From assembly GCF_022771645.1 (NCBI RefSeq), contig NZ_JALFCU010000064.1, forward strand, positions 20,338-84,337: a DNA stretch of 64,000 bases, given 5' to 3'. Made by a program: the position numbers and the translations under genes. Source of the DNA: Selenomonas sp. Its GTDB lineage: Bacteria; Bacillota; Negativicutes; Selenomonadales; Selenomonadaceae. Under the pieces are notes generated by a model. That model had not been told where the DNA came from. It did not search any database and saw only the letters and a program-made list of their open reading frames with translations. Position 1 is the stretch's first letter, and every line of letters begins with the position of its first letter. Positions 1-7,330 of the stretch are shown one piece after another.

Positions 1-1153
1 CGACGGTGTCCGTCTCAGCGAGCGCTTCGATGTAGTTGCCGCCCTTGACGAGGATGCCGCGCTTCGCGGCGGCGCTGATGGCCGCCGAGATGGCCGTGGC
101 TGTCGAGAGCTTCAGCCCGCAGGAGAAATCAATGAAGAGGAGGTTCAGCACGCGCTGCCAGTCGCGCGTCGCGCCGTAGACGATGGCCGCGCCGAGAAAC
201 GACACCGGCACGAGGAAGTTCGCCATCTGATCGGCGAAGTTCTGCACGGGCGCCTTGCGGTTCTGCGCCTCCTCGACGAGGTGGACGATGTGCGCGAGGC
301 TCGTGTCGCTGCCGACCTTCTCGACCTCGATGACGAGCTCGCCGGCCTCGACGACGGAGCCGGCGTAGACGGGCGAATCCTTGTGCTTCATCGCAGGATT
401 CGACTCGCCCGTGATCGACGCCTGATTCACGGCGGCAGAACCCGCGAGCACGCGGCCGTCGATGACGATCTTTTCGCCCGTGTGCGCGGCGATCGTGTCG
501 CCGGCGTGCACCTGCTCAACAGGAATTTTCTTTTCCACGCCGTTCTCGACGAGCCAGACATAGCGCTGGTCGAGCGACAAGAGGCCGGAAATCTGCGTGC
601 GCGCGCGCTCGGCGGCGTAGCTCGTCAGCATCTCCGCGCCGTTCGACAGTGTGAGGAGCGTCAGGCTCGACTCCGGCTTGCCCGCGAGCACGGATGCGAT
701 GACCGCCGTCGCCGTCAGCGTGTCAGCATTGAGCTGGTGCTCCTGCAACGGTCCTTTGATGCCGTTCGTGATGAATTTGCGCGCGAGGAAAATCGTCAGC
801 AGGCTGCGCGCGATCTTCGTCGCGGCGAAGAGCTCCGGCGACGTCTTGCGCAAGATCTGCACGGCCGCAAAGCCCGCGAGCGACACGAGCGCGTCGCGGC
901 GGTACTCGGCGAGGCGCTCGGCCGGCGTGATGGCGGCCTCTTTCGCCGCGCGCACGGCCGCGATCGCGAGCTGCTGGATTTCCTGCGCGGGGAGCGTGCC
1001 GACATACCAGATACGGATGAGTTTTTCATCGACGAGCACGGCCTTCACCGTGCGAAAACGGCGGATGACTGCCGCGAGTTCTGCGCGTTTTTCGCGCGGC
1101 AGAGCAATCGGCAGGACGTAATTCATGCGCCCGTAACGGAGTGCGCTGCTCAT
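1..1153 (-). CDS. Heavy-metal translocating P-type ATPase (P1B), C-terminal part outside the window
   Basis: Inner-membrane metal-export ATPase; only about the first 384 residues lie in the window. Visible are a short N-terminal cytoplasmic region, membrane segments, the actuator-domain TGES motif (in ASITGESNP) and the metal-binding helix DFSCGLKLSTATAI. At the position where copper and zinc pumps have CPC this protein reads FSC, so metal specificity cannot be assigned. The ATG at 1151-1153 is chosen because GAGGATGG lies about 8 bases upstream; an ATG at 1163-1165 has no usable SD. The stop of the upstream reading frame overlaps this ATG (ATGA), so translation is probably coupled. The phosphorylation domain (DKTGT) is beyond the window edge. 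Last gene seen of a metal-efflux operon reading leftward. Confidence 0.9.
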   Translation of the reverse strand, partial: MSSALRYGRMNYVLPIALPREKRAELAAVIRRFRTVKAVLVDEKLIRIWYVGTLPAQEIQQLAIAAVRAAKEAAITPAERLAEYRRDALVSLAGFAAVQILRKTSPELFAATKIARSLLTIFLARKFITNGIKGPLQEHQLNADTLTATAVIASVLAGKPESSLTLLTLSNGAEMLTSYAAERARTQISGLLSLDQRYVWLVENGVEKKIPVEQVHAGDTIAAHTGEKIVIDGRVLAGSAAVNQASITGESNPAMKHKDSPVYAGSVVEAGELVIEVEKVGSDTSLAHIVHLVEEAQNRKAPVQNFADQMANFLVPVSFLGAAIVYGATRDWQRVLNLLFIDFSCGLKLSTATAISAAISAAAKRGILVKGGNYIEALAETDTV

Positions 1154-1481
1154 ACCGTTCGCCATCCTCTCATGAGCGAGACGGCCCACCAGAGCATCTG
1201 CGAGCCGGACGGGTACTGTTTCATCAAGATCATCTTGCGCAGGCCGCGCAGCAGGAAAATGAGGAACACGGCCGAGCTGATGTCGAGCCAGCCGTGCGAC
1301 GCCGTGCGGATCCAAGCAGAAAAGTCGCGCACCGTGCACCTGCCGCCCGCGCGCCCGCCGTCAGATGCGGCACGGGATTCTGGAAGCGCGGCACGGACTG
1401 CTTCGCTCCTCTGCCAAACATCATCTGATGGATGCTCTTGCCGATGGCCGCGCCCATCATGAAACCGGATACATACGACAT
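1150..1481 (-). pseudogene. Small membrane protein of the metal-ATPase operon, split by a frameshift
   Basis: An N-terminal frame starts at ATG 1481 (SD AAGGAG 8 bases upstream) and encodes MSYVSGFMMGAAIGKSIHQ, a glycine-rich membrane-like start. It runs on into Arg/Ser/Cys-rich sequence typical of a wrong frame. A second frame ending at 1150 encodes a plausible C-terminus with one hydrophobic segment (SSAVFLIFLLRG) and the tail QMLWWAVSLMRGWRTV. Joining both gives a protein of about 110 residues, a sensible size for the accessory protein next to such ATPases. The shift lies roughly between 1320 and 1390 in a GC-rich run. The alternative is two genes, the second starting at GTG 1332 behind a weak GGCAGG. 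The stop overlaps the ATPase ATG. Confidence 0.6.
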
Positions 1482-1485
1482 CCGA

Positions 1486-1785
1486 TCATCTCCTTTTTGC
1501 ATGCGTCATGATATATTCTTCAACCTTGCGGAGCTCCGCGTTCTTGCGCAAGGTCTCCGGCTCATATTTGATGAGGATCGAGCCCGTGACCGTGCTCGTC
1601 TCGACGCTCGTGATCTCGGAGAACGCACCGAGCTGTGCCTGCACCTCGACCTCGAGCGCCGGGTTGTTCACGAGTTGCTTCGTATAGAGCCGCACGCGCC
1701 CCGGGATATAGGACGAGATCTCGACGGAACGGATGAAGAGGTCGAGCTTCGTCGTCGGGATCTGGAGCGTATTCATGAGATTCAT
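1486..1785 (-). CDS. Small heavy-metal-associated-domain-like protein
   Basis: A 99-residue cytoplasmic protein. The core SYIPGRVRLYTKQL followed by a beta-alpha-beta pattern (EVQAQLGAFSEITSVETS, then TGSILIKYEP) resembles the HMA_2 fold that accompanies P1B ATPases in Firmicutes. No CxxC copper-binding pair is present, so metal binding by cysteines is not supported. The start at ATG 1785 is placed 8 bases after AGGAG; ATG 1791 is too close to the SD. It sits between the small membrane protein and the split gene in the efflux operon, downstream of a hairpin at 1806-1844. A role in metal recognition or ATPase regulation is inferred from context. Confidence 0.7.
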   Translation of the reverse strand: MNLMNTLQIPTTKLDLFIRSVEISSYIPGRVRLYTKQLVNNPALEVEVQAQLGAFSEITSVETSTVTGSILIKYEPETLRKNAELRKVEEYIMTHAKRR

Positions 1786-1805
1786 TTTCATTACTCCTTT
1801 AGAAA

Positions 1806-1844
1806 AATGGGGCTGACGCGTCCTCGCGGAGCGACAGCCCCATT
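1806..1844 (-). terminator. Hairpin between two efflux-operon genes
   Basis: AATGGGGCTG (1806-1815) pairs with CAGCCCCATT (1835-1844). On the minus strand the stem is followed by a run of T, giving an intrinsic-terminator shape. It lies between the 67-residue membrane protein and the HMA-like gene, so it may attenuate rather than end transcription. Confidence 0.6.
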
Positions 1845-1865
1845 CGGGAAGGCGCAAGAAATAAC

Positions 1866-2069
1866 TTATTTCTTCGCTTCCTGTGCTGCGATCAGATCCT
1901 CGAGCTCTTCCTTCTGACGCTGAAGTTCAGCGAGCGGAAGCTCGGCCGTCGGGGCAGCCGGCTGGAGAGCGGCGAGCTGCTGCTCGCGCTCCTGCATGAA
2001 TCGATAGCCGAAGATGCCAGCGACAGCGCCAACAGCGAGGCCGATCCAAAAATCGGTTTTCTGGAACAT
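1866..2069 (-). CDS. 67-residue membrane-anchored coiled-coil protein
   Basis: First gene of the metal-efflux operon. Residues 7-25 (FWIGLAVGAVAGIFGYRFM) form one membrane helix. The rest is alanine/glutamine/glutamate rich (QREQQ-like, then AELQRQKEELEDLIAAQEAKK) and predicts a coiled coil in the cytoplasm or periplasm. The start is supported by AGGAGGG seven bases upstream. No family is recognised. Its position directly behind the operator and promoter suggests a role in metal response or envelope anchoring of the efflux system, which is inference only. Confidence 0.75.
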   Translation of the reverse strand: MFQKTDFWIGLAVGAVAGIFGYRFMQEREQQLAALQPAAPTAELPLAELQRQKEELEDLIAAQEAKK

Positions 2070-2173
2070 GTGGATTCCCTCCTCTGACCATGATTCGCGG
2101 GAAGCGCGCCTGCTTCCCTACAGGAATCGCCGAGCGACGCGAGCGTCTCCCGGCGATCCCCGACACAAAAGGG

Positions 2174-2200
2174 TTGGAATGATAGCGACTACCATTCCAA
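2174..2200 (-). promoter_or_regulatory. 27-bp palindromic operator of the metal-efflux operon
   Basis: TTGGAATGATAG and CTACCATTCCAA flank a CGA centre; 11 of 12 arm positions match. The palindrome starts six bases downstream of the -10 box at 2206-2211 and covers the expected transcription start. The centre (AATGATAGCGACTACCATT) is reminiscent of Fur-family boxes, but the regulator is not encoded in the window. Confidence 0.65.
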
Positions 2201-2205
2201 TCCCC

Positions 2206-2234
2206 ATCATAGCAAAGAGTTATGGCCTTGTCAA
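2206..2234 (-). promoter_or_regulatory. Strong sigma-A-type promoter of the metal-efflux operon
   Basis: On the minus strand TTGACA (2229-2234) and TATGAT (2206-2211) are separated by exactly 17 bases. The first gene starts at 2069, so the leader is about 130 bases and begins inside the palindromic operator. Confidence 0.85.
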
Positions 2235-2252
2235 TGAGAACGTCTCTATTTA

Positions 2253-3047
2253 TCAAGACGATTTTTTCCGTCCGCGCGCGCCCGCCATCTGGAAAAAGTC
2301 AACGGCGAGCAGCGCTTTCGCGGCCGCGGACTGCGGCGCAGAAATCACGCGAGACGCCTCCGCGTCCTCGACGATGCGGCCGGCGTCCATGACGAGGATG
2401 CGGTCGGCGGCGCGTGCAAGGAGCGGCAGGTCGTGCGTGATGAAGAGGCACGCGATGCGCTCTTCCTGCGTCAGCGCGCGGATGAGCGCGACGATCTTGC
2501 CTTGCAGGGTCACGTCGAGCGCGCTCGTGACTTCGTCGCAGAGCAGCACGCGCGGATGGGTCGCGACGGCGCGCGCGATCGCCGCGCGCTGGCATTGCCC
2601 GCCGCTGACCTCGAACGGATACTGCGCGAGCAGCGCCTCAGGGAGCTCGACGGCATCGAGCAGCTCCTTCGTGCGCGCAGCGATGTCCGCACGCGACCAG
2701 CCGCGCGCGCGCATCGGCTCGGCGATGCTCCAGCCGAGCGTCTTGCGCGGATCGAACGACGACTCGGGCTGCTGAAAGACCATCGCGAGATGCTGGAAGC
2801 GCTCGCGCGTGCCAAGCTGCCGCGCGTCAAACGTCTGCGCACCGAGCGAAATCGTGCCGCTGTCCGCCGCTTCGAGCCCCGCGATGATCCGCGCCGTCGT
2901 GCTCTTGCCGCAGCCCGAGACGCCGACGAGGCCGGCGCATTCGCCGGGTGCGAGCGCGAACGTCACGTCGTGCAGCACGTCTTTCGCATTACGGCCGTGG
3001 AACGATTTCGTGAGATGCGTGACGGCGAGCGCCGGTTCTTCATGCAA
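2253..3047 (-). CDS. nikE: Nickel/peptide-type ABC transporter ATP-binding protein (second ATPase)
   Basis: Cytoplasmic ATPase subunit of an Opp/Nik-family importer. Walker A is GVSGCGKST, the signature is SGGQCQRAAIARA, Walker B is VLLCDEVTSALD (the usual DEP is DEV here) and the switch histidine is in FITHDL. The start is the TTG at 3047: GGAGGG lies seven bases upstream and the first residues are then LHEEPALAV. The nearest ATG is out of frame. The start overlaps the last 8 bases of the preceding ATPase gene, typical of a co-translated pair. Last gene of the five-gene operon. Nickel as substrate is a family-level inference; other metals or peptides remain possible. Confidence 0.88.
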   Translation of the reverse strand: MHEEPALAVTHLTKSFHGRNAKDVLHDVTFALAPGECAGLVGVSGCGKSTTARIIAGLEAADSGTISLGAQTFDARQLGTRERFQHLAMVFQQPESSFDPRKTLGWSIAEPMRARGWSRADIAARTKELLDAVELPEALLAQYPFEVSGGQCQRAAIARAVATHPRVLLCDEVTSALDVTLQGKIVALIRALTQEERIACLFITHDLPLLARAADRILVMDAGRIVEDAEASRVISAPQSAAAKALLAVDFFQMAGARGRKKSS

Positions 3048-3819
3048 CGCTGTTCCCTCCCCCGATGCGTGGCACGGCGGCGATGAGCGCTTTCGTGTAC
3101 GCCGATGTTGGCGCGTGGAAAATCTTTTCGCGCGTTCCGTTCTCGACGACGCGGCCATTTTTCAGGACGAGGAGCTCGTCCGCCATGTAATACGCGACGC
3201 CCATGTGATGCGTGACGAGGATGAGCGCCGTGCCGTTTTCCTTGCAGAGCGCGAGGAGCTCGCGCACGACCTGGACCTGCGTGACGCTATCGAGCGCGGA
3301 CGTCGGCTCGTCGGCGAGCAGGATGCGCGGCTTCATGAGGAGCGCCGCGAGGATGCCAACGCGCTGCCCCATGCCGCCCGAGAGTTCGAACGGATACGCG
3401 TCGAGCACGCTGTCGTCGAGGTGCAGCTTTGCGAGGAGCGGCTTTGCGTGCTCGCCCAGCTCTGCCCGCGACCAGCCTTTGTGACGGTGGACGCTGTCAT
3501 AGAGCTCATCGCCGACGCGGCGCACGGGACAGAACGACGCGCCCGCGTCCTGGAAGATCATCGAGAGCACGGGGCCGGCGAGTTTGCGCCGCTCATTCGC
3601 ACTTTTTTGCAGGAGGAGGTCGTCGTCGAGCAAGATTTTCCCGCCTGTGACCGTGCGCTCGTCGGACGGCAGGCCGAGGATGGCTTTCAATATCGTGCTC
3701 TTGCCGCTGCCGGACTCGCCGACGATGGCGAGGACGGCGCCTTCGCCGAGCGAAAAACTCACGTCATGGACGACTTCTGTGCCTTCCCATGCAATCGACA
3801 AATGTTGTACGTCTAACAT
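3040..3819 (-). CDS. nikD: Nickel/peptide-type ABC transporter ATP-binding protein (first ATPase)
   Basis: Partner ATPase of the importer. Walker A GESGSGKST, signature LSGGMGQRVGIL, Walker B ILLADEPTSALD and switch histidine in VTHHMG are intact. The ATG at 3819 follows GAAGGAAT with normal spacing and lies two bases after the stop of the substrate-binding protein gene; an in-frame extension farther upstream would run into that gene. The C-terminal segment (FHAPTSAYTKALIAAVP) is the tail usual in oligopeptide/nickel ATPases. It overlaps the second ATPase gene by 8 bases, so the two are probably made in equal amounts and pair as a heterodimer. Confidence 0.88.
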   Translation of the reverse strand: MLDVQHLSIAWEGTEVVHDVSFSLGEGAVLAIVGESGSGKSTILKAILGLPSDERTVTGGKILLDDDLLLQKSANERRKLAGPVLSMIFQDAGASFCPVRRVGDELYDSVHRHKGWSRAELGEHAKPLLAKLHLDDSVLDAYPFELSGGMGQRVGILAALLMKPRILLADEPTSALDSVTQVQVVRELLALCKENGTALILVTHHMGVAYYMADELLVLKNGRVVENGTREKIFHAPTSAYTKALIAAVPRIGGGNSVA

Positions 3820-3821
3820 TG

Positions 3822-5396
3822 TTATTCCTTCGATAACTCTGGCGTGATTTCGTAGTAGTCGGACGGATGCGCGGAGAAGCCTTTGACATTCGGCTTCATG
3901 ACGAACGACATGCGCAGGTGCGAGGCGTAGAAGTACGCGCAATCGTCGAGGATCAGCTGCTCCATCTGGATGGCGATCGGCGTGCGGTTTTCCGCGCCGA
4001 ACGTGTTGCGCAGCTGCTCTTCGAGCGCTTCCATCCGGTCGCTTTCATAGAAGCCGCGGTTGTACGCGGAGTTCTTCAGCACGTGCGTCGTGAAGTAGTA
4101 CTCGGGGTCGCCCGTCGGCGCGTTGACGTTCGCGTTCGAGAACAAATCGTACTCGCCAGTCTTGAGGAAATTCTTGTAGTTGTTCGTGGCATTGACGTCG
4201 AGCTTGATGCCGATGTCCTTGAGGTCGGCCTGCGCGGCCTCGGCGAGCAGCGGCAGTTCCTGGCGGCTCGTGTACGTGAGGTAGCGGAGTTCGAGGTTCT
4301 TGCCGTTCTTGTCGACGTAGCCGTCGCCATCCGTGTCCTCGTAGCCCGCCTCTTTGAGCAGTGCTTTCGCTTTTTCTTTGTCGAAAGGCACAGCATGCAC
4401 GGCATTGTCGCCGAACGGCATGGACGCGGGGAACGGGCCGACGGCCGGCGTGCCCTGTCCGTGCAAGAGGACTTTTGTGAAATTGTCTTTGTCAATCGCC
4501 ATGGAAATCGCCTGGCGCACGCGCAGGTCTTTGAGGTCTTCGTTCTTGAAATTGAACGCGATCTGATAGATGCGCGACGTGTCGACCTGGCTGACTTTAT
4601 ATTTATCATTGTTCAGGAAAAGTTCGAGGCTCGCGTACGGCAGGCCCTGCACGGCATCGAGCTCGCCGTTCTGCATCGCCATCGTCAGCGTGTCACCATC
4701 CGTGATGCTTTTGACGATGACCTTGTCCATCTGCGGCTTCGTGTCACCCCAGTAGTTTTCGTTGGGCGCGAGGTCGATCTCCGTGTCGGAGACGGACGTC
4801 GCGACATACGGGCCCGTGCCGACGACGATCTTGTCATGCTCGCCGGCATCGACATCAATGATGCAGCCGTACGGGTCGGAGAGGTAGTTCAGGAGCGCCG
4901 GCACTTTTTCCTTCGATTTGATGGTGACGGACTGGCCGTCTGCCGTGATGGATTCGATTTTCAGGTCTTTCGGCGCGCGGTCGTGCTTCGCGAGCAGGTC
5001 ATCGAAGCATTTCTTGACCTCTTCGCCCGTGACTTTCTTTCCATTCGAGAAGCAGATGTTGTCTTTCAGGTTGATCTTGATCGTGTAGTCGTCGATCTGC
5101 TCGTAGTCCTTCGCAAGCCACGGCTCGAGTTCCATGGACTCCGTGAAGCGGAACAGCGTCTCGCCGATGCCGTAGCGCAGCGTCGACCAGCCGACGTACG
5201 TGTCATGCGGATTCGTGCCGACGTTCTCGTTCGAAATGCCGTAGGCGACCGTGCCGTACGTGAACGTCTTCGTGTCGCCGGACGCTTTCTGGCCGCCGCT
5301 GCCGCCGCAACCCGCCGTGAGGAACGCTGCCGTCAGGAGCATGGCGATGCCGGCCCGCAGCTTGCGGGAGGCTTTGAAAGACCTCGTCAGTTTCAT
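3822..5396 (-). CDS. nikA: Nickel-type ABC transporter substrate-binding lipoprotein
   Basis: Extracytoplasmic solute-binding protein of family SBP_bac_5. The N-terminus MKLTRSFKASRKLRAG, a hydrophobic stretch and the lipobox LTAGC at about residue 30 show a lipoprotein. Family landmarks follow: SNGKKVTGEEV, VVGTGPYVA, NENYWGD and AISMAIDKDNF. Length about 524 residues is normal. ATG 5396 has the SD AAGGAG seven to eight bases upstream. The gene lies between the permease pair and the ATPase pair. Substrate could be nickel, a metal-chelate or a peptide; the neighbouring metal genes favour a metal but residues that bind it cannot be verified here. Confidence 0.87.
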   Translation of the reverse strand: MKLTRSFKASRKLRAGIAMLLTAAFLTAGCGGSGGQKASGDTKTFTYGTVAYGISNENVGTNPHDTYVGWSTLRYGIGETLFRFTESMELEPWLAKDYEQIDDYTIKINLKDNICFSNGKKVTGEEVKKCFDDLLAKHDRAPKDLKIESITADGQSVTIKSKEKVPALLNYLSDPYGCIIDVDAGEHDKIVVGTGPYVATSVSDTEIDLAPNENYWGDTKPQMDKVIVKSITDGDTLTMAMQNGELDAVQGLPYASLELFLNNDKYKVSQVDTSRIYQIAFNFKNEDLKDLRVRQAISMAIDKDNFTKVLLHGQGTPAVGPFPASMPFGDNAVHAVPFDKEKAKALLKEAGYEDTDGDGYVDKNGKNLELRYLTYTSRQELPLLAEAAQADLKDIGIKLDVNATNNYKNFLKTGEYDLFSNANVNAPTGDPEYYFTTHVLKNSAYNRGFYESDRMEALEEQLRNTFGAENRTPIAIQMEQLILDDCAYFYASHLRMSFVMKPNVKGFSAHPSDYYEITPELSKE

Positions 5397-5427
5397 GGAA
5401 CTTCTCCTTTTCTCTACACAAAAATGA

Positions 5428-6228
5428 TCACTTGCTGCGGACGTCGAGGACGTCGCGCAGCTTGTCGCCCAAAAGATTGAAGACCGCGACGGCGAGGAAA
5501 ATCGCGACGCCTGGCGCGAGGATGACCCACGGCGCCGTCTGGAGCATGGAGCGGCCATTGTTCATCATCGCGCCCCATTCCGCCGTCGGCGGCATCGCGC
5601 CGAGGCCGAGGAACGAGAGCCCGGCGAGCTCCATGATGATCGTGCCGACGGAGAGAGCCGCCGTGACGAGCACAGGACCGGCGATGTTCGGCACGACATG
5701 GTCAAAGAGGATGCGCGCCGTGCCGAGGCCTGCCATGTGCGCCGCCTCGATGTAGGGCGCCGTGCGGATGGTCAGCACGAGGCCGCGCGCGACGCGCGCA
5801 TATTTCGGCCAGCCGATGAGCGCAAGCGCGAGCGCGGCCGACGTCAGGCCGCCGCCGAGCGCGCCCGCGACAGCGATGGCGAACACCATCTCCGGGAATG
5901 CGAGGAACACGTCGGAGATACGCATGAGCACCGTGTCGAGCCGACCGCCGCGATAGCCCGCGAGCACACCGATAGCGCTGCCGAACACGCTGATGAAGAC
6001 GAGCAGCAGGAGCGACGCGCAGAGCGTCGTCTGCGAGCCCATGATGACGCGGGAAAGCAAATCGCGCCCGTAGCGATCCGTGCCGAGGAGGTGCGTCGCA
6101 TCCGGCGGCGCGAGCGCGATGGCGAGATTTTGCTCGTACGGGTCCATCGGCGTGAGGAACGGTGCAAAGACCGCGACGGCGAGTAGCGCGCCCGCGAGCG
6201 CGAGATATGGCACGAGTCCTTTTTTCAT
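5428..6228 (-). CDS. nikC: Nickel-type ABC transporter permease C
   Basis: Integral membrane permease of the BPD_transp_1 family, 266 residues. It begins with a membrane segment (LALAGALLAVAVFAPFL), then HLLGTDRYGRDLLSRVI, the conserved N-terminal signature of DppC/OppC/NikC proteins. The EAA loop, which contacts the ATPases, is visible at YIEAAHMAGLGTARILFDHV. The C-terminus (VFNLLGDKLRDVLDVR) matches the family. Its ATG overlaps the stop of nikB by four bases (ATGA), so the permeases are coupled. Confidence 0.9.
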   Translation of the reverse strand: MKKGLVPYLALAGALLAVAVFAPFLTPMDPYEQNLAIALAPPDATHLLGTDRYGRDLLSRVIMGSQTTLCASLLLLVFISVFGSAIGVLAGYRGGRLDTVLMRISDVFLAFPEMVFAIAVAGALGGGLTSAALALALIGWPKYARVARGLVLTIRTAPYIEAAHMAGLGTARILFDHVVPNIAGPVLVTAALSVGTIIMELAGLSFLGLGAMPPTAEWGAMMNNGRSMLQTAPWVILAPGVAIFLAVAVFNLLGDKLRDVLDVRSK

Positions 6229-7169
6229 CGCCGCACCTCCCCGCCGTAGCGCACGCGCGGGTCGAGCGCATGATAGATGAGGTCAGCCGCGAGGTTCACG
6301 CCGACGTAGATGAACGACATCCAGACGACATACGACTGGATGAGCGGATAGTCCCGCATGAGGATCGCGTCAACGGCCATCTTGCCGACGCCGTCCCAGA
6401 GGAAGATGGACTCGACGATCGCCGTGCCGCCGAGCAGCGAGCCGATGGAGAGCGCCAAGAGCGTGATGATCGTGATGAACGACGACTTCAGCACATCGCG
6501 CCACAGGATCCAGCGCTCCGGCACACCTCGTGCGCGCGCGCCGTCAACATACGGCTTTCGCAGTTCCTCGAGCACGACGGCGCGGATCTGCCGCGTGTAC
6601 TTCGCGCCCATGGCGATTGCAAGCGTGACGGCCGGCAAGACAATCGTCTGCACCCCGCCGCCCGTACTCATGACGGGCAGCACGCCGAGCTTCAGCGCAA
6701 AAATATAGATGAGCAGCAGCGCCACGAAGAAATTTGGCAGCGAGTTGCCGACGAACGTCAGGAAGCGGATGAGGTAATCGACCGCCGTATTCTGCCGCAC
6801 AGCGGCGAGGATACCGAGCGGGAGGGAAAACAACATCGTCAGCGCGATCGACGCGAGCATGAGCTCCACGGTCGCCGGCAAGCGCTCTGCGAACGTGTCA
6901 AACACGAGCTTGCCCGAGATGTACGACCGCCCCATGTCGCCCGTCACGACGCCGCCGAGCCAGTCGCCGTACTGCACGAGGAACGGCCGGTCGAGGCCGA
7001 GCTCGTGGCGCTTCTCTGCCTTGACTTCTTCCGATACGCCGCCCGTCTGCTCGTACATGACATCGACGGCATCGTCCGCCGCAAATTGCATCATGCCAAA
7101 CGTCAAGAACGTGATGCCGACGAGGATCGGGATGAGCTGCAGCAGGCGCGCCAGCACATAGCGTTTCAT
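6225..7169 (-). CDS. nikB: Nickel-type ABC transporter permease B
   Basis: First gene of the importer operon, 314 residues. The N-terminus MKRYVLARLLQLIPILVGI and the GLDRPFLVQYGDWLGGVV region are hallmarks of NikB/DppB permeases; the EAA loop reads YVDGARARGVPERWILWRDV. Six membrane segments can be traced. The order nikB-C-A-D-E differs from the E. coli order (A first). Upstream lies a divergent control region with a long palindrome shared with a methyltransferase gene on the other strand, so both are probably controlled together. Confidence 0.9.
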   Translation of the reverse strand: MKRYVLARLLQLIPILVGITFLTFGMMQFAADDAVDVMYEQTGGVSEEVKAEKRHELGLDRPFLVQYGDWLGGVVTGDMGRSYISGKLVFDTFAERLPATVELMLASIALTMLFSLPLGILAAVRQNTAVDYLIRFLTFVGNSLPNFFVALLLIYIFALKLGVLPVMSTGGGVQTIVLPAVTLAIAMGAKYTRQIRAVVLEELRKPYVDGARARGVPERWILWRDVLKSSFITIITLLALSIGSLLGGTAIVESIFLWDGVGKMAVDAILMRDYPLIQSYVVWMSFIYVGVNLAADLIYHALDPRVRYGGEVRR

Positions 7170-7201
7170 CCACGCCGCCCCCTTTCGAAAACATTGATTT
7201 C

Positions 7202-7294
7202 ATTTTAACAAGCACGCGCACAAAAAATAAGCCTCCCCAGGGGTTGTCAGAACCCCCGGGGAGGCTTATTTCCGCGCAAAAAGTTTGCTATGAT
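7202..7294. promoter_or_regulatory. Divergent promoters and 47-bp palindrome between nikB and the methyltransferase
   Basis: The palindrome spans 7225-7271. The arms AAATAAGCCTCCCC-x-GGGGTT match at 20 of 21 positions around the centre GTCAG. The outermost TTATTT of each arm lies exactly 17 bases from a -10-like box: TAAAAT (7202-7207, minus) toward nikB and TATGAT (7289-7294, plus) toward the methyltransferase. The -35 boxes are poor. The repeat lies upstream of both predicted transcription starts, so it would act as DNA, either as an operator or as a bidirectional transcription barrier. Confidence 0.55.
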
Positions 7295-7330
7295 GATGAA
7301 AACACACAAATGAACGAAAGGAGCAGCGCC

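Noticed and set aside
1230..1390. C-terminal half of the small frame starting at 1481 as a real protein end
   Set aside because: Its Arg/Ser/Cys/Ala-rich composition is that of a wrong frame, while the alternative frame gives a membrane helix and Trp-rich tail.
2230..2252. Terminator of the nik operon
   Set aside because: CGTCT and AGACG form only a 5-bp stem and no T run follows; left unassigned.
3867..5480. Open frame of 537 codons on the plus strand opposite nikA
   Set aside because: Mirror of the SBP gene with biased composition and no motifs.
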